From: Solirubrobacteraceae bacterium | GTDB lineage: Bacteria; Actinomycetota; Thermoleophilia; Solirubrobacterales; Solirubrobacteraceae | NCBI GenBank assembly: GCA_017882375.1 | Contig: JADGPP010000026.1 | Coordinates: 1 to 41,036 of the forward strand | DNA length: 41,036 nucleotides | Reading direction: 5' to 3' | In this document: in pieces, positions 39,125 to 41,036 of the stretch | Position numbering within the stretch: position 1 is the stretch's first letter | Layout: every line of letters begins with the position of its first letter | The notes under the pieces: generated by a model | What the model saw: only the letters and a program-made list of their open reading frames with translations | Told to the model about the DNA's origin: nothing | The model's database searches: none | Program-made: the position numbers and the translations under genes

Positions 39125-39973
39125 ATGCTCCAGCTGGTGGAGTTGAGCAAGATCGGCATCTGGACCTCCTACCGCGCAATCGGGGAGGAGAACGCCGCCG
39201 AGGCCGCCAAGCTCGTCGAGGGCCTCGGCTACGGCGCCTTCTGGCTGGGGGGCTCGCCGCATTTGCCGACGGTACGTCCGCTGCTGGACGCGACCGAGCG
39301 TCTCATCGTGGCTACCGGCATCGTCAACGTATGGCAGAACGAGCCGGCGAAGCTTGCGAGCGACCACGCGACACTCACGCACGACTTCCCCGGTCGACTG
39401 CTGCTCGGTATCGGCATCGGCCATCCTGAGGCCACGAGCGACTACGCCAAACCTCTGTCGACGATGCGCGGGTTCCTCGATGGCCTCGATGCCGCACGCC
39501 AACCGGTGCCGCCGGACGAGCGTTGTCTGGCGGCGCTTGGCCCGAGGATGCTGGAGCTGAGCGCGGAGCGCTCACTCGGGGCGATTCCCTACTTCACGCC
39601 CGTCGAGCACACCCGGTTTGCCCGCGAACGGGTTGGCGAGACCGCGCTTGTCGCACCCGAGCTCGCGTGTGTCCTGGACGAGGACCCAACCAGCGCTCGC
39701 ATCAAGGCGCGCCGCTACGCCGAGATCTACCTTGGGCTGCGTAACTACACGAGCAATCTCCTCAGATTCGATTTCAGCGAGCAGGACATCGCGGGCGGGG
39801 GCTCGGACAGGCTGATCGACGCGATCATCCCCCACGGCACGGCCGAGGAGATAGCGGCCGTTGCGCGAGCACACCTCGACGCCGGGGCGGATCACGTTTG
39901 CCTGCAGCCAGTCGGCGTGAGCGGCGTCCCGCGCCAGGAGTGGGCTGCACTCGCCGCCGCTCTGATCGACTAG
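39125..39973 (+). CDS. LLM-class F420-dependent oxidoreductase
   Basis: The 282-aa protein reads VELSKIGIWTSYRAIGEENA, then EGLGYGAFWLGGSPHLPTVR, VATGIVNVWQNEPAKL and FPGRLLLGIGIGHPEATSDY, the TIM-barrel pattern of luciferase-like monooxygenases of F420-type (MSMEG-like TIGR03620-type). Near the end: GTAEEIAAVARAHLDAGADH and VCLQPVGVSG. It would use F420 (or FMN) as hydride carrier; substrate unknown. Starts at 39125 (ATG) or 39137 (GTG) are both possible. This supports an F420-making actinobacterium. Confidence 0.88.
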   Translation: MLQLVELSKIGIWTSYRAIGEENAAEAAKLVEGLGYGAFWLGGSPHLPTVRPLLDATERLIVATGIVNVWQNEPAKLASDHATLTHDFPGRLLLGIGIGHPEATSDYAKPLSTMRGFLDGLDAARQPVPPDERCLAALGPRMLELSAERSLGAIPYFTPVEHTRFARERVGETALVAPELACVLDEDPTSARIKARRYAEIYLGLRNYTSNLLRFDFSEQDIAGGGSDRLIDAIIPHGTAEEIAAVARAHLDAGADHVCLQPVGVSGVPRQEWAALAAALID

Positions 39974-40015
39974 GCCTGTTCGCGCACGCAACGAGCGTGC
40001 GAGTGCCTTACGCCG

Positions 40016-41036
40016 CTACGCCGGCACCTCGCGCCCCAGCCAGCCACGGTAGAAGCCCTCGACGTCGGGGAGGAATTCATGGACGACCGGATAGCCGGGC
40101 TGGAGCGCCTCGACCTCCAGCTGGCGCGCGCAGCTGGGGCAGTAGTACTCGCGGATCTGCTGGAGCGTCGGGTCCGGGCCGGCCATCTTCGGATAGACCT
40201 CGAGCAGCGCCTCGTCGGTCTCGCGCACGTGGATCACCGCGTCCATCTTCCAATTGCGATTGTGCGCACAGAAGTCGTGACCGCAGTCGCAGCGGTAGAC
40301 GAGCTGCCCGTCGGCCCGTCGGCGGACGATGTTCAGCCCCTCGCCGGCCGGCAGCACGATCGGATCCTCATAGACGGCGCGCTCCTGCAGCACCGCCAGC
40401 CACTTCTCGAAGCGGTCTGAGTCCTTGTAGCCGGACTGAATGTCCTTAACCTCGCGACGGGACAGCTTCTCATCGAGCAGGGCGGCGAGCGTCTCGGCGT
40501 CGAGCTGAGCACCGCTCGCCCGGAGGATCCCATCCTCGCCCGACCGCGGGTCGGAGGCGGCAAGGAATGCATCGGCCGCGTCGTCGGGGTCGAGCTTGCC
40601 GACCTGCGAGCGCACGGCGACGACGGTTGGCGTGGCCACCTCGTACTCGAAGTCCTCCGGCAGGTCCCAGAAGCCGCGGTACTCAGCCGCCCATCGCGGC
40701 GACAGCCGCATCGATTCAGCGTACATCGCCTTGACGGTCTCTACGAACTCCTGGGCGAGGATCCGCTTGCGCTCGGCCGCCACCCACTCGCGCACAGGGA
40801 TCGCCCGCGCCAGCCGGCGGCTGCGGAACGCCCCCCGGTCGGAGACCCCGTAGACCGACTCGGCGAAGCGGGGAAGCAGATGGCCCTCCTCGACGTCCCG
40901 GCGGACGTCCTGCGGGTCTCTCAGCAGGGGATCGCCGAGGCCGGCGCCGCCCTTCATCACCGACAGGTACAGGTCGCCGTTTGAGAACGGCTCGAGCAGC
41001 GTGAGCCCGTCGCGCTTGTAGTCGCGGGAGCTGCCC
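40016..41036 (-). CDS. Fused HyuB-like/acetone-carboxylase-alpha tail and gamma-type domain (5' end cut by window)
   Basis: The frame is open to the window edge (340 codons seen). The first part (LTLLEPFSNGDLYLSVMKGG, AGLGDPLLRDPQDVRRDVEE, PRFAESVYGVVV-like) is the C-terminal end of a hydantoinase-B/acetone-carboxylase-alpha-type subunit. The last ~130 residues carry a zinc-site domain like the acetone-carboxylase gamma subunit: YRCDCGHDFCAHNRNWKMDA, then REYYCPSCARQLEVEALQPG and YPVVHEFLPDVEGFYRGWLG. In the characterised complex these are separate polypeptides; here they are one. The reaction would be ATP-dependent carboxylation of acetone or an aromatic ketone, which is inferred. Confidence 0.8.
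   Translation of the reverse strand, partial: GSSRDYKRDGLTLLEPFSNGDLYLSVMKGGAGLGDPLLRDPQDVRRDVEEGHLLPRFAESVYGVSDRGAFRSRRLARAIPVREWVAAERKRILAQEFVETVKAMYAESMRLSPRWAAEYRGFWDLPEDFEYEVATPTVVAVRSQVGKLDPDDAADAFLAASDPRSGEDGILRASGAQLDAETLAALLDEKLSRREVKDIQSGYKDSDRFEKWLAVLQERAVYEDPIVLPAGEGLNIVRRRADGQLVYRCDCGHDFCAHNRNWKMDAVIHVRETDEALLEVYPKMAGPDPTLQQIREYYCPSCARQLEVEALQPGYPVVHEFLPDVEGFYRGWLGREVPA

Noticed and set aside
1-41036. CRISPR arrays and rRNA genes
   Set aside because: No regularly spaced identical repeats of 24-40 bp and no rRNA signature were seen. The repeat families here are dispersed and few.

Overview
The window is high-GC DNA with translation-coupled genes (many ATGA/GTGA overlaps), GTG/TTG starts and actinobacterial-type proteins. 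The acidic protein at 30148-30741, the double cupredoxins and the LLM-class flavin enzyme point to class Thermoleophilia (Solirubrobacterales or a relative). This assignment is by recognition only; no search was run. The core chromosome shows through only in patches, and most of the window is layered accessory DNA.

Layout. (1) 1-1862: end of a secreted cupredoxin protein, an ABC-ATPase remnant and a secreted PASTA protein. (2) 2297-9823, all on the minus strand: an integrated mobile element with a large serine recombinase, a small coiled-coil DNA-binding-type protein, an orphan DNA methyltransferase, a replication-relaxation protein, a TraG/VirD4-like coupling ATPase and several tiny coupled genes. 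No classical relaxase or other secretion gene is recognisable. (3) 9923-16976: poorly recognised genes, a VTT membrane protein divergent from an odd CDP-alcohol phosphatidyltransferase, and copies of a ~20-bp intergenic repeat. (4) 17068-18423: transposase scars (IS3-type tail, truncated IS256-type gene). (5) 19137-23230: a defence-like cluster with a 2TM protein, a SLATT effector plus SMODS/CD-NTase pair (a minimal CBASS-like system with its own leader ORF), a HEPN-type protein and a frameshifted zinc-knuckle HNH-like gene. (6) 23426-30085: an island bounded by a full tRNA-Ala(TGC) gene and a 43-bp duplicate of its 3' part. It carries a DUF5615/DUF433 toxin-antitoxin pair, a DUF6398 pair, a primase-helicase of TOTE type, a truncated tyrosine integrase and a two-domain cupredoxin. 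(7) 30148-34037: conserved acidic protein, tRNA-Ala(CGC), a tRNA-Arg fragment, HipBA with three palindromic operators, and a chimeric tRNA-Ala 3' fragment. (8) 34227-38325: VapBC-type and MazF/RHH toxin-antitoxin pairs around a hydrolase/membrane-protein operon and an AraC regulator, with a three-copy ~30-bp intergenic repeat. (9) 38556-41036: housekeeping-like genes (PH-like protein, F420-type oxidoreductase, a fused acetone-carboxylase-like subunit running off the window).

The theme is a defence and mobility hotspot built around tRNA-Ala genes: at least four toxin-antitoxin modules, one CBASS-like pair, one TOTE-like helicase operon, a HEPN gene and three tRNA-derived scars within about 20 kb. 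The most interesting items are the CBASS-like operon with its 21-codon coupled leader, the two dispersed intergenic repeat families, the regularly spaced HipB operators, and the tRNA-fragment boundaries that define the island.
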